IMG/VR virus record: IMGVR_UViG_3300042197_000785
Coordinates: 1-23,746 of that record
Length of the DNA: 23,746 nt
From: a virus
Direction: 5' to 3' (one strand)
Shown piece after piece: positions 1 to 6,938 of this stretch. Under the pieces are notes generated by a model that had not been told where the DNA came from, did no database searches, and saw nothing but the letters and a program-made list of their open reading frames with translations. Position numbers and translations under genes: made by a program. How positions within the stretch are numbered: the stretch's first letter is position 1; the number at the start of each line of letters is the position of its first letter.

Positions 1-306
1 CAGCATTCCAGCTGGCGGCCTTACTCATTCCCCCACCAACCACGCCAGCCACCCACCAACCAGCCCACCAAAGTAGGCGACAACAGCCCGCCACTACCGT
101 CTCCGGCCCCCGCTTGCCGTCGATCTCCCCCACTGGGGCAGGGTCCTGGCGGGCCGTGCACGTTCGCAACGTCACAGCCGGACGCCAAGCGTCACCGGCC
201 ACTACCCTCGGCCTAGCCCACACGCAACCGGTAGTATGCCGCGCCACCCACACCCCAACATACTTATAAGGGTTTTGCTCGGTGTGTGGTTTTGTGCAGC
301 CTCGCA

Positions 307-328
307 GGGAAGGGGGGTGGGGTGGGGG
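307..328 (+). other. G-quadruplex motif
   Basis: Four G tracts (3, 6, 4 and 5 bases) are separated by loops of 2, 1 and 1 bases (AA, T, T). This satisfies the usual rule for a stable parallel G-quadruplex on the + strand. It sits just to the right of the C-rich to G-rich switch, ahead of the rightward genes, so it could affect transcription, replication or packaging. The function is inference; the motif is directly visible. Confidence 0.7.
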
Positions 329-376
329 TGTGTATCTGTGTGTGTGATGGTGTGGGTTTGGTTATCTCGTTTTGTG

Positions 377-395
377 ATACAAAATCTTTTTGTAT
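377..395. repeat. AT-rich 8-bp palindrome
   Basis: ATACAAAA at 377-384 is a perfect inverted repeat of TTTTGTAT at 388-395, with a 3-base TCT centre. It lies in the non-coding region after the G-rich tract. It could be a repressor operator or a weak hairpin. There is no T-run after a GC-rich stem, so it is not a typical intrinsic terminator. Confidence 0.5.
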
Positions 396-671
396 GTGAC
401 GTGTAGACCTGGTGTTGTCAGCTTCCCCCACGCTTCGCACTTTTTGTGCAGGTGGCCGTTGCTAGTTGTTTTTAGCCGACACCTTGTTTCAGATTACGTT
501 TCTGACGTCGCTCCCCTATTTCGATGAATAAGGGTCTACCCCAGTTCCCTGGTGTTCTGTGGCCCGCACCTTGCGAGTGGTGTACGCCCGTGGTTGCCTC
601 AACTGCTTCCCAGCGTGGAGGGCTTGATCGGTTGTGGGTTGAGTGTAGCAGATGGTGGTATGGTGTCAACT

Positions 672-1547
672 ATGGCTTCACGGAAAAAGTCTGATGGTGG
701 TGCGGAGCGGGCGAAAGGTCGTCAACGCGCACAGAATAAGAAGACGGAAGCGAAGTATGGTTTGCAGGGTTTCACCGCGCAAGCAAACAAGAATCTGCAG
801 AACCCTCGGTACATTCCTACGGCAAAACAGAGTGGTATGGGGATCATTGAGGCTTCTGGGTTTGGTGCTGCCCCTTCTGTTGGTCGTGCTGTCGCCAAAG
901 TTGCTTCTTCATCTCGAGTAATTCGTGCTGTGCAGGCTGTAAGTAGACGCGTGCTTCCTAAAGAAGTTGGCATCCATCATTCTGTTACTGGGCCTGATGG
1001 AAAACTTTTCAGAGGCACAGTCCGTCCTTCTGGGAAACAGGGTCGCACCGCGATGGATCAGATCCCAGGTAATTCTTATTTTTGGTCAACCAAAGGAAAA
1101 GGTGGGCCTGCAAAAGCCGCGAAAGAGGCAGAGTTCCAAACAAGAAACATCGCAGAAAACTGGATACTCGATGAAGGGACCAGGGCTTCTGCTTATGTGA
1201 CCAAGGTTCCTCGTGGTACATCTATGCCGGACATGAATGTTCCGGGATCGAGGGCAAGGACTGTTGTTGGTGGTCAGCAAATTGTTCGTGGTGTTGCCGG
1301 AACTGGCCCTGTTTCTCGTGGAACTATGAGTTCGTTGTCTGCGTCAGATTTGGCGAAACTTACCGCTGGAGTGAAAAGAGCAAAAGCTTTTGAGGCTGCT
1401 TCTTCAACAGCAAAAATTGCTGGAATCGTTGCTACGCCAAGCTTTGTTGCTGGTCGAGCATTGCAGGCTGGGACACCCAATTCTTCTCGGAACACTAAAG
1501 GCCGTCAAAGCGGTGGTCGTACATCTGGCAGGGCACCTAAGAAGTAA
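672..1547 (+). CDS. Basic protein with possible ADP-ribosyltransferase-like core
   Basis: A 291-residue protein of unproven function. The first 25 residues are Lys/Arg-rich. Residues 100-205 resemble the core of ADP-ribosyltransferase-type folds: a first strand with IHHS (101-104) and LFRGT (112-116), then SYFWSTKG (135-142), then an Ala-rich helix, then YVTKVPRGTSMPD (175-187), and VVGGQQIV (198-205) where the catalytic Glu strand would fall. No clear ExE is present, so activity is uncertain. The C-terminus has an Ala/Gly hydrophobic stretch followed by a Gly/Arg/Lys tail. I chose ATG 672 because the protein becomes phage-like there; ATG 660 in the same frame is an alternative, and neither has a strong Shine-Dalgarno. 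The tail resembles that of the protein starting at 4135. A virion-carried protein is possible. Confidence 0.6.
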   Translation: MASRKKSDGGAERAKGRQRAQNKKTEAKYGLQGFTAQANKNLQNPRYIPTAKQSGMGIIEASGFGAAPSVGRAVAKVASSSRVIRAVQAVSRRVLPKEVGIHHSVTGPDGKLFRGTVRPSGKQGRTAMDQIPGNSYFWSTKGKGGPAKAAKEAEFQTRNIAENWILDEGTRASAYVTKVPRGTSMPDMNVPGSRARTVVGGQQIVRGVAGTGPVSRGTMSSLSASDLAKLTAGVKRAKAFEAASSTAKIAGIVATPSFVAGRALQAGTPNSSRNTKGRQSGGRTSGRAPKK

Positions 1548-1549
1548 GT

Positions 1550-1615
1550 GCTGGCGGGTAGTGGGAGACCCGGAACGACAACCAGAAAAACGCTCTACGG
1601 AAACTACCCGCCAGC
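1550..1615. repeat. 13-bp inverted repeat with 40-base spacer
   Basis: GCTGGCGGGTAGT (1550-1562) is perfectly complementary to ACTACCCGCCAGC (1603-1615). The 40-base interval can form only short inner pairings, such as CCG (1570-1572) with CGG (1598-1600). No T-run follows, so this is not a standard terminator. It fills almost the whole gap between the first gene and the methyltransferase-terminase pair. It could be a structured RNA leader, a protein-binding site or a packaging-related site; none of these is shown. Confidence 0.75.
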
Positions 1616-1631
1616 GACTACACTTTAGCAG

Positions 1632-2126
1632 ATGAGAGGGTTTGCGCACGAGTCGTCGCATAACGAAACTGTTGAGTGGTACACCCCTAAATGGGTTTTT
1701 GACGCGCTCAACATAACTTTTGATTTGGATCCTTGTTCGCCTCAAACCGGTGGTTTTGTTCCTGCTCGACGAAAGTTATGGAAACCAGATTTTGATGGTT
1801 TGGCGGAACCGTGGGAAGGAAATGTTTGGCTAAATCCACCGTATGGTGCTGAAACTAAACTGTGGGTAAACCGGTTGGCTGAGCATGGGGAAGGGATTGC
1901 TTTAGTTTTTTCCCGTACTGGAACAAAGTGGTTTCAAAATGTTGCTCCACGGACATCAGCGGTTTGTTTTGTTTCTAAGCGGATTAGGTTTATCAACGGT
2001 TTGACTGGTGACGCTGGCGGGACCCCTGGGGCGGATTCAATGCTGATTGCTTTTGGTTCTGCCAATGCAAATGTTTTGCGGTTCTCAAATCTTGGTTCTG
2101 TTTTTGCGTATGATTGTTTTAGATGA
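1632..2126 (+). CDS. dam: Phage DNA N-6-adenine methyltransferase (Dam family)
   Basis: Predicted to transfer a methyl group from S-adenosylmethionine to the N6 of adenine in phage DNA, probably protecting it from host restriction or marking it for packaging. The 164 residues are typical of the short phage Dam family. EWYTPKWVFDAL (15-26) is the family's N-terminal signature, DLDPCSP (31-37) lies in the cofactor-binding region, and NPPYG (68-72) is the catalytic motif IV. IALVFSRTGTKWFQ (89-102) and the KRIRFING strand (116-123) also match. The start ATG lies 16 bases after the inverted repeat and has no clear Shine-Dalgarno. Its stop overlaps the terminase start (ATGA), implying translational coupling. 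It uses many T-ending codons and is AT-richer than the capsid genes. The target site cannot be read from the sequence. Confidence 0.85.
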   Translation: MRGFAHESSHNETVEWYTPKWVFDALNITFDLDPCSPQTGGFVPARRKLWKPDFDGLAEPWEGNVWLNPPYGAETKLWVNRLAEHGEGIALVFSRTGTKWFQNVAPRTSAVCFVSKRIRFINGLTGDAGGTPGADSMLIAFGSANANVLRFSNLGSVFAYDCFR

Positions 2127-4099
2127 CAGCAGGTAGGTCAGGTAGACGGCAGGTTCCGCCGCAAGATGTCGCCAGGTTTTGGCAGGCGCGTGCATCCGGC
2201 ATGTCGATCAAGGACGCAGCGAAGATCGCTGGGGTGCATTACAACACGGCACAAAAGTGGGATGCGAAAAAGAAAGCTGCGAAAGCCGAACTGGAGATAG
2301 CCCAACTTGAGGGTAAGACTCTCCGTAAGAAAGAGGGTGGTGTTCAGGCTGAGGCGTGGCAGAAGGTCATGGACGTCTCGGATCTGCCCCCAGTTATTCC
2401 GTATGACCGTTTGAAGCCTGAAGCACAGCGGGCGCTCGTGGATTTCGACTATTTCAGGCGCCGCTATCTGGGCAGGGTTCCTAGTCCGTGGCAGGTGGAT
2501 GCTGCTTACAAGATCGAGCAGTGGCTTCTGTCTGAGGAAAAAGAGTTTTTAGTGCTAAATTGCCCGCCAGGTGCAGGCAAATCCACCCTGTTCCACGATG
2601 TTGCGGTGTGGCAGATCGTGAAAAACCGGAAGATCCGTGTGATGATTGGATCCGTCTCCCAGGCGTTGGCGAAGATGTATTCGCGTCGTATCCGCGAAAC
2701 CCTAGAGCGCCAATTCCCGCTAGAACCAGACCCCATCCTCGTGGAGAAAGGGTTGGCTATCAAAGCAGAAGCTTGTCTCGCTATCGACTACGGGCGTTTC
2801 AAACCGTCTTCTTCAGGTAGTCTGTGGCGTGCAGAAGAATTCATTGTTGAACAGGAGGATTTAGGTGGATTGGATAACAAAGAACCAACAGTTAGCGCTT
2901 ACGGCATCGAATCTGAGTTCATCGGTCATCGCGCTGATCTTTGTTTGTTTGACGATGTGGCTTCTCCAGAGAATGCTAAAGAGTCGGCGGCAAGGGACAA
3001 GCTCATTGAGCGATGGGATTCGATGGCGGAAGCGCGAGTCGATCCAGGTGGACTCCTCGCCGTCATCGGCCAGCGGCTCGGGCCACTTGACCTATACGCT
3101 CATTGCCTCTCCAAAGTCACCTACGAAGAATTCGAAGACGACTACGAAGGCGAAGACGTCACCGACATCACCCAAGTCAAAGAACCCCTCAAAAAACAGA
3201 AATACCACCACCTCATCTACAGGGCGTACTACGAAGACCTCGACACCGGCAGAGAAAGCCGCCGCAACTCCAGCAGCCCGTGGCCAGAAGGCTGCCTCCT
3301 TGACCCGCAAAGGCTCTCCTGGAAAGACCTCTCGTACATCAAACACTCCAACCCAGCGAAATTTGCAATCGTCTACCAGCAAGAAGACCAAGCCGAAGGG
3401 AACTACCTAATCGAACGCGTCTGGGCCACCGGCGGAATGGGTCCAGACGGTGTTCTTTACCCAGGATGTATTGATAACGACAGGCGCCCCGGCTACATAC
3501 CTGATGGTTTACGGCCACCGATCATCTCGATAGCGTCCGTGGACCCCAGCCCCACCATGTTTTGGGCTATCCAATGGTGGCTTTTCCAACCAGAAACCAA
3601 CCTGCGTTACCTAGTGGACGTGGAACGCGTCAAACTGACCGCTGAACAGCTTCTCGGCTACGACACCACCAGCCGCGAATACTCCGGAATCATGGAAGAA
3701 TGGCAAAACCGCTCCTGGGACTACGGCTATCCCATTTCCCACTGGGTGGTAGAAGTCAACGCAGCCCAACGTTTCTTGTTGGCACACGATTTTGTGCGTA
3801 AATGGCAGGCTTTACAGCAGGTGAACGTGGTTCCGCACACCACTTCCCGCAACAAACTGGACGAAAACCTCGGTGTCGAAGCCCTGCTGCCCACATTGTG
3901 GCGTACCGGGCAGGTTCGACTGCCGACGATGCGTGAAAACTGGAAGACACTTGCGTTCATTGATGAGATGTCGTCGTGGACACGCGACAAAAAGAACGGC
4001 ACCGACCTTGTGATGGCACACTGGTTCGCAGAGTTACACATGCCGAACCTTGGTCCGGTGAAGCAGCCACCAAAGATGTGGCGTCCGTCTTGGATCTAG
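2123..4099 (+). CDS. terL: Terminase large subunit with N-terminal HTH
   Basis: The ATP-driven DNA packaging motor and nuclease that fills the prohead through the portal. Residues 26-47 (GMSIKDAAKIAGVHY onward) form a helix-turn-helix, followed by a Lys/Ala-rich linker to about 75. The ATPase follows: Walker A PPGAGKST (148-155), Walker B LCLFDD (273-278), and IGQRLGPLDLY (315-325) in the coupling position. The C-terminal RNase H-like nuclease has likely metal ligands D474 (ASVDPS), E544 (VVEVN) and D628 (GTDLVMAH). At 658 residues it is longer than most large terminases because of the N-terminal addition. No separate small-terminase gene is visible, so the fused HTH may do that job; this is inference. 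Codon use turns markedly C-ending between roughly 3040 and 3460. The start overlaps dam by 4 bases. Confidence 0.93.
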   Translation: MTAGRSGRRQVPPQDVARFWQARASGMSIKDAAKIAGVHYNTAQKWDAKKKAAKAELEIAQLEGKTLRKKEGGVQAEAWQKVMDVSDLPPVIPYDRLKPEAQRALVDFDYFRRRYLGRVPSPWQVDAAYKIEQWLLSEEKEFLVLNCPPGAGKSTLFHDVAVWQIVKNRKIRVMIGSVSQALAKMYSRRIRETLERQFPLEPDPILVEKGLAIKAEACLAIDYGRFKPSSSGSLWRAEEFIVEQEDLGGLDNKEPTVSAYGIESEFIGHRADLCLFDDVASPENAKESAARDKLIERWDSMAEARVDPGGLLAVIGQRLGPLDLYAHCLSKVTYEEFEDDYEGEDVTDITQVKEPLKKQKYHHLIYRAYYEDLDTGRESRRNSSSPWPEGCLLDPQRLSWKDLSYIKHSNPAKFAIVYQQEDQAEGNYLIERVWATGGMGPDGVLYPGCIDNDRRPGYIPDGLRPPIISIASVDPSPTMFWAIQWWLFQPETNLRYLVDVERVKLTAEQLLGYDTTSREYSGIMEEWQNRSWDYGYPISHWVVEVNAAQRFLLAHDFVRKWQALQQVNVVPHTTSRNKLDENLGVEALLPTLWRTGQVRLPTMRENWKTLAFIDEMSSWTRDKKNGTDLVMAHWFAELHMPNLGPVKQPPKMWRPSWI

Positions 4100-4101
4100 T
4101 G

Positions 4102-4110
4102 TGTTATTTT
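4102..4110 (+). promoter_or_regulatory. Putative extended -10 promoter (TGTTATTTT)
   Basis: TG-T-TATTTT fits the extended -10 form TGnTAnnnT. Initiation about 7 bases downstream would give a short leader carrying the AGGAG ribosome-binding site at 4124-4128 ahead of the GTG at 4135. It lies in the gap just after the terminase. It belongs with similar boxes at 15287 and 16900. No clear -35 is seen. Confidence 0.35.
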
Positions 4111-4134
4111 GGTTGGGCACGTTAGGAGTCTTTA

Positions 4135-4767
4135 GTGGCAACAAAGAAGCGTTCTTCAAACAAGGGACCCGGTTCTGATTTTGGTTCACTTGGCAAGATG
4201 AAGCAACCTTCCAACAAAGGTCAAACAAAATCTCAGAAAGTTGCTGCACAAGTTTGGAATAGACTCAATCCACCAGTTCCATCAAATGTCCAGCAAGGCG
4301 CAGCAGGAAACTGGCGGGCTGCTGTGGGTAAAGCTGCTAGTAATTTCATTCGCCCAACAGTAAGGGCAATTGGAAACCAACTTGGTGATGATGCTTTTGA
4401 GGGAATGGTTCGCAACATAACCAACAAGCCGTTCAACATGGGCAACAAAATCAAAGGAACCCGTTCCACGATTTATACCCCAGAAGGAGCATTTCAGGGT
4501 AAGGGTGCATTCCTTCAAACACCAGCAAGAACACCTGAACAAATTGCTGGAACGATCAAAGGGCAAATTACAAAGGCAGAAAAAGAAGCGGCAAAAATAG
4601 CTGCTGCTGGAAGACAGGGCGCTGCAACTGGCGCAAAAATTTATGGTACTGCTGGGTTGATTGGCGGTGCTGCTGGCGGAAGCGCAATCACTTACCAAAT
4701 TGTAAAGCCACGAAATGGTGGAACAAAAACTCGCGGGTCTAAATCTGTATCCAACAAAAAGAAGTAG
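4135..4767 (+). CDS. Basic Ala/Gly/Lys-rich protein, unknown function
   Basis: A 210-residue protein I do not recognise. GTG start with a good ribosome-binding site (AGGAG, 4124-4128, 6 bases away). The N-terminus is strongly basic (MATKKRSSNKG), the middle contains NFIRPTVRAIGNQLGDDAF, and residues about 135-165 form a likely amphipathic helix rich in Lys, Glu and Ala. A glycine/alanine hydrophobic stretch (TAGLIGGAAGGSAITY) precedes a basic tail ending in KSVSNKKK. The overall layout, with basic ends and a small hydrophobic segment before the tail, echoes the protein at 672-1547, and the two bracket the methyltransferase-terminase pair. Its codons are A-rich, unlike the portal gene next door. 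It could be a minor virion or DNA-binding protein; this is inference. Confidence 0.75.
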   Translation: MATKKRSSNKGPGSDFGSLGKMKQPSNKGQTKSQKVAAQVWNRLNPPVPSNVQQGAAGNWRAAVGKAASNFIRPTVRAIGNQLGDDAFEGMVRNITNKPFNMGNKIKGTRSTIYTPEGAFQGKGAFLQTPARTPEQIAGTIKGQITKAEKEAAKIAAAGRQGAATGAKIYGTAGLIGGAAGGSAITYQIVKPRNGGTKTRGSKSVSNKKK

Positions 4768-4781
4768 GACCATCTAAATAG

Positions 4782-6545
4782 ATGCGTACACCTGACGAAA
4801 TCGTAGAACTTTACTACCAGCGTAAGAGGGCCGCTGGACCATTGCACGAACAGATGCGTCGTGTACGCGAACTCGCTAACGGTGATGTGATTGTTCCGTT
4901 GAACGAGTTGGATCGCAACGCTAAAGCGTCTGTCGCCAACCTGCTTGTCCAAGGTTTGGATCAGATGTCGATGCGTGTCGCATCCACTATGCCGTCGCCG
5001 TATTTCCCGCCGATGAAGGAAGGCTCGGATCGTTCCAAGGGCAACGCCAAGATGCGCAAAAAGGCGATGCTTGCTATGTGGGATCACAACAAGATGCAAA
5101 TGAAGTTGCGTCGCCGTTCCCGCCACCTCCTCGGCTACTCACAGTCAGCAGTCGTTATCAAGCCAGACTTCCGCACGTTGATGCCAACGTGGTCTGTGCG
5201 CAACCCGCTCGACACCTACCCTGCACCAGTAGACGATCCGGACGACAACGTTCCAGAAAACGTCATCTTCTCCTACAAGGTCACCGCGTCATACCTGATG
5301 AAGACTTACGGTGACATCGTTACCGGGACGCTACGCATGGGGCGCGTTGACTCCGACACCCGTTACACGATGCTTGAATACGTTTGTGCTGACAGCATTC
5401 AACTGATTGTTCTTGGGCAGGAAGCCGACTACACCTACACGCCAGCAGAGAACGCTGGAATGTCACACATGCTTCTTGAATTTATTCCGAACCGTACCGG
5501 TGTTCCGTTGGCTGTTGTTGCGAACAGGATCACGCTTGACAGGGCGAAGGGACAGTTTGACGGTGTGCTTGGCATGTATTACACGCGTGCGCGGCTTCAA
5601 GCTCTCACCGAAATCGCTATCGAACGCGGCATCTTCCCCGAAGAATACTTGGTTGCCCGCCCCGGCGAGAACCCTGAAATTTTGCAGGTTGCTGACGGCA
5701 AGCAAGGACAACTTGGTATCGTCAAGGGTGGCGACATTCAGCAGTTGCAGTTGAATCCTGGTTACAAGACTGATACTGCGCTTGACCGTTTGGAACGTCA
5801 GGAACGTCTTGAGGGTGCGATCCCCGCAGAGTTCGGTGGCGAATCAGCAACCAACATTCGTACGGGTCGCCGTGGTGAGTCTGTGTTGGCGGCAACCGTT
5901 GACTACCGTGTGCAGGAAGCACAGTCCACATTTGAGCATTCGTTGTTGGCTGAAGACAAGATCGCTATCGCTGTTGAAAAAGCGTATTGGGGTAGTGAGA
6001 AGAAGTCGTTCTTTATTCCGGGTCGTTCGTCTGGTGGCGAATCCACTTACACGCCGAACAAGATTTGGGAATCCGATTTCCACTATGTGGCGTACTCTGC
6101 GGCTGGATCTGACGTCAACAGCCTCATCATTGGTCTAGGTCAGCGGCTCGGAACGGGTTTGATGAGCAAAGAATCAGCGCGTGAAGCGGACCCGCTCATC
6201 TCCGACCCTGATCTAGAACATGATCGCATCATCGCAGAAGGCGTCGAATCCGCGCTGCTATCGAGCATTCAGCAGCAGGCAGCAAACCCTGAAGGCCCGT
6301 ATCAGCCAGAAGACTTGGCGTACCTCACGAAGTTGGTGTTGCAGGAAGACGTGCCGTTGTATGAGGCTGTGCGTCGCACCGATCAGCGTGCCCGTGACCG
6401 ACAGGCAGCGATGGCGCCTGCTGGCGCACCAGAAACGATGCCTGGTCTAGCGATGCCTGGTATGGGTGCCGAAATGCAGGTTGCCCCTGAAACACCAGCA
6501 GGGCCGCCACCTATCGGACAGTTACTCGCACAACTCGGAGGCTAA
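4782..6545 (+). CDS. Portal protein
   Basis: Predicted to form the dodecameric ring at the unique capsid vertex through which DNA enters and leaves. The identification rests on position (between terminase and scaffold/capsid), length (587 residues, normal for portals) and sequence character. The N-terminal half has IVELYYQRKRAAGPLHEQM (residues 6-24), a helix with NLLVQGLDQMSMRVASTMP, and VRNPLDTYPAP, which resembles the wing region of portals. The middle contains VPLAVVANRITLDRAKGQ, and EFGGESATNIRTGRRGES follows in the region typical of stem/crown segments. The last ~45 residues are a low-complexity Met/Pro/Ala/Gly tail (PGLAMPGMGAEM). The start ATG follows a weak TAGGAC site. The next gene begins directly after the stop. 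Confidence 0.85.
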   Translation: MRTPDEIVELYYQRKRAAGPLHEQMRRVRELANGDVIVPLNELDRNAKASVANLLVQGLDQMSMRVASTMPSPYFPPMKEGSDRSKGNAKMRKKAMLAMWDHNKMQMKLRRRSRHLLGYSQSAVVIKPDFRTLMPTWSVRNPLDTYPAPVDDPDDNVPENVIFSYKVTASYLMKTYGDIVTGTLRMGRVDSDTRYTMLEYVCADSIQLIVLGQEADYTYTPAENAGMSHMLLEFIPNRTGVPLAVVANRITLDRAKGQFDGVLGMYYTRARLQALTEIAIERGIFPEEYLVARPGENPEILQVADGKQGQLGIVKGGDIQQLQLNPGYKTDTALDRLERQERLEGAIPAEFGGESATNIRTGRRGESVLAATVDYRVQEAQSTFEHSLLAEDKIAIAVEKAYWGSEKKSFFIPGRSSGGESTYTPNKIWESDFHYVAYSAAGSDVNSLIIGLGQRLGTGLMSKESAREADPLISDPDLEHDRIIAEGVESALLSSIQQQAANPEGPYQPEDLAYLTKLVLQEDVPLYEAVRRTDQRARDRQAAMAPAGAPETMPGLAMPGMGAEMQVAPETPAGPPPIGQLLAQLGG

Positions 6546-6938
6546 ATGAGTGACATGTACGCAAACCGCACGGATCTACAAAATCCGGCACAGAAGGTTG
6601 CCCGCCAAGTAGTACCCGGCCAAACCTATGGCGAGGGTGCTGCACAGATGCGGGCACAACAGGCTGTGCCGATGGGTCGTTCACCAGTAGAAACACAGGC
6701 TGCACCACGCCCAGTACCGGGAACACTTGGTGCGTTGAGCCGCCCAACCGAGCGCCCTAACGAGCCGATCACTGCTGGCGCACCATTCGGTGCTGGCCTT
6801 GGCCCTATCGAGGCTGGTATCCCGATGCCTGTTTCCCCGCAAGCGTCAGCATTGGAGGAGGTTCGCGCCATCGCTATGGCATCAGGAAACGATGACCTGC
6901 TGGATCTGCTTGACGCTTACGGGATGGACCTTCAGTGA
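6546..6938 (+). CDS. Small Pro/Gly/Ala-rich virion-region protein
   Basis: A 130-residue protein with no recognised enzyme domain. Most of it is low complexity and probably disordered, rich in Pro, Gly, Ala and Gln (for example PFGAGLGPIEAGIPMPVSPQ). The last ~30 residues are predicted helical and acidic (ALEEVRAIAMASGNDDLLDL). A GGAG ribosome-binding site at the end of the portal gene leads to the ATG, which follows the portal stop directly. Short proteins of this character often follow the portal in environmental phages, so an accessory head or neck role is plausible. Its end overlaps the next start (GTGA). Confidence 0.75.
   Translation: MSDMYANRTDLQNPAQKVARQVVPGQTYGEGAAQMRAQQAVPMGRSPVETQAAPRPVPGTLGALSRPTERPNEPITAGAPFGAGLGPIEAGIPMPVSPQASALEEVRAIAMASGNDDLLDLLDAYGMDLQ

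Larger units (their letters stand above)
1..671. other. Intergenic region with strand-composition switch
   Basis: No convincing gene is visible here. Positions 31-70 contain 25 C and 3 G, whereas 301-360 contain 33 G and 4 C, so the composition flips around 255-300. This is what one would expect where two modules are transcribed away from each other. An 11-base direct repeat (CCCACCAACCA) occurs at 32-42 and 52-62, and GCCACTACC occurs at 90-98 and 198-206. A leftward ATG at 28-26 could begin a gene leaving the window, but only nine codons are visible. A GTG-started extension of the first gene back to 552 is open but has no ribosome-binding site and a Pro/Leu/Gly-rich translation unlike phage protein, so I treat it as non-coding. 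Confidence 0.55.

Noticed and set aside
1-28. A leftward start (ATG at 28-26 on the - strand) reading MSKAASWNA off the window edge
   Set aside because: Only nine codons are visible and no good ribosome-binding site precedes it. It would fit the G-rich - strand, but cannot be supported as a gene here.
32-62. CCCACCAACCA direct repeat as a possible CRISPR or iteron array
   Set aside because: Only two 11-base copies are present, and they arise in low-complexity C/A-rich sequence; no array or regular spacer set exists in the window.
552-671. N-terminal extension of the first gene from a GTG at 552
   Set aside because: The extra 40 residues are Pro/Leu/Gly/Cys-rich and unlike the basic protein that follows, and there is no ribosome-binding site at 552.
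2865-3410. 181-codon open frame on the + strand inside terL
   Set aside because: Its Ser/Thr/Lys low-complexity translation is a shadow of the C-rich part of the terminase; it lacks a start signal.
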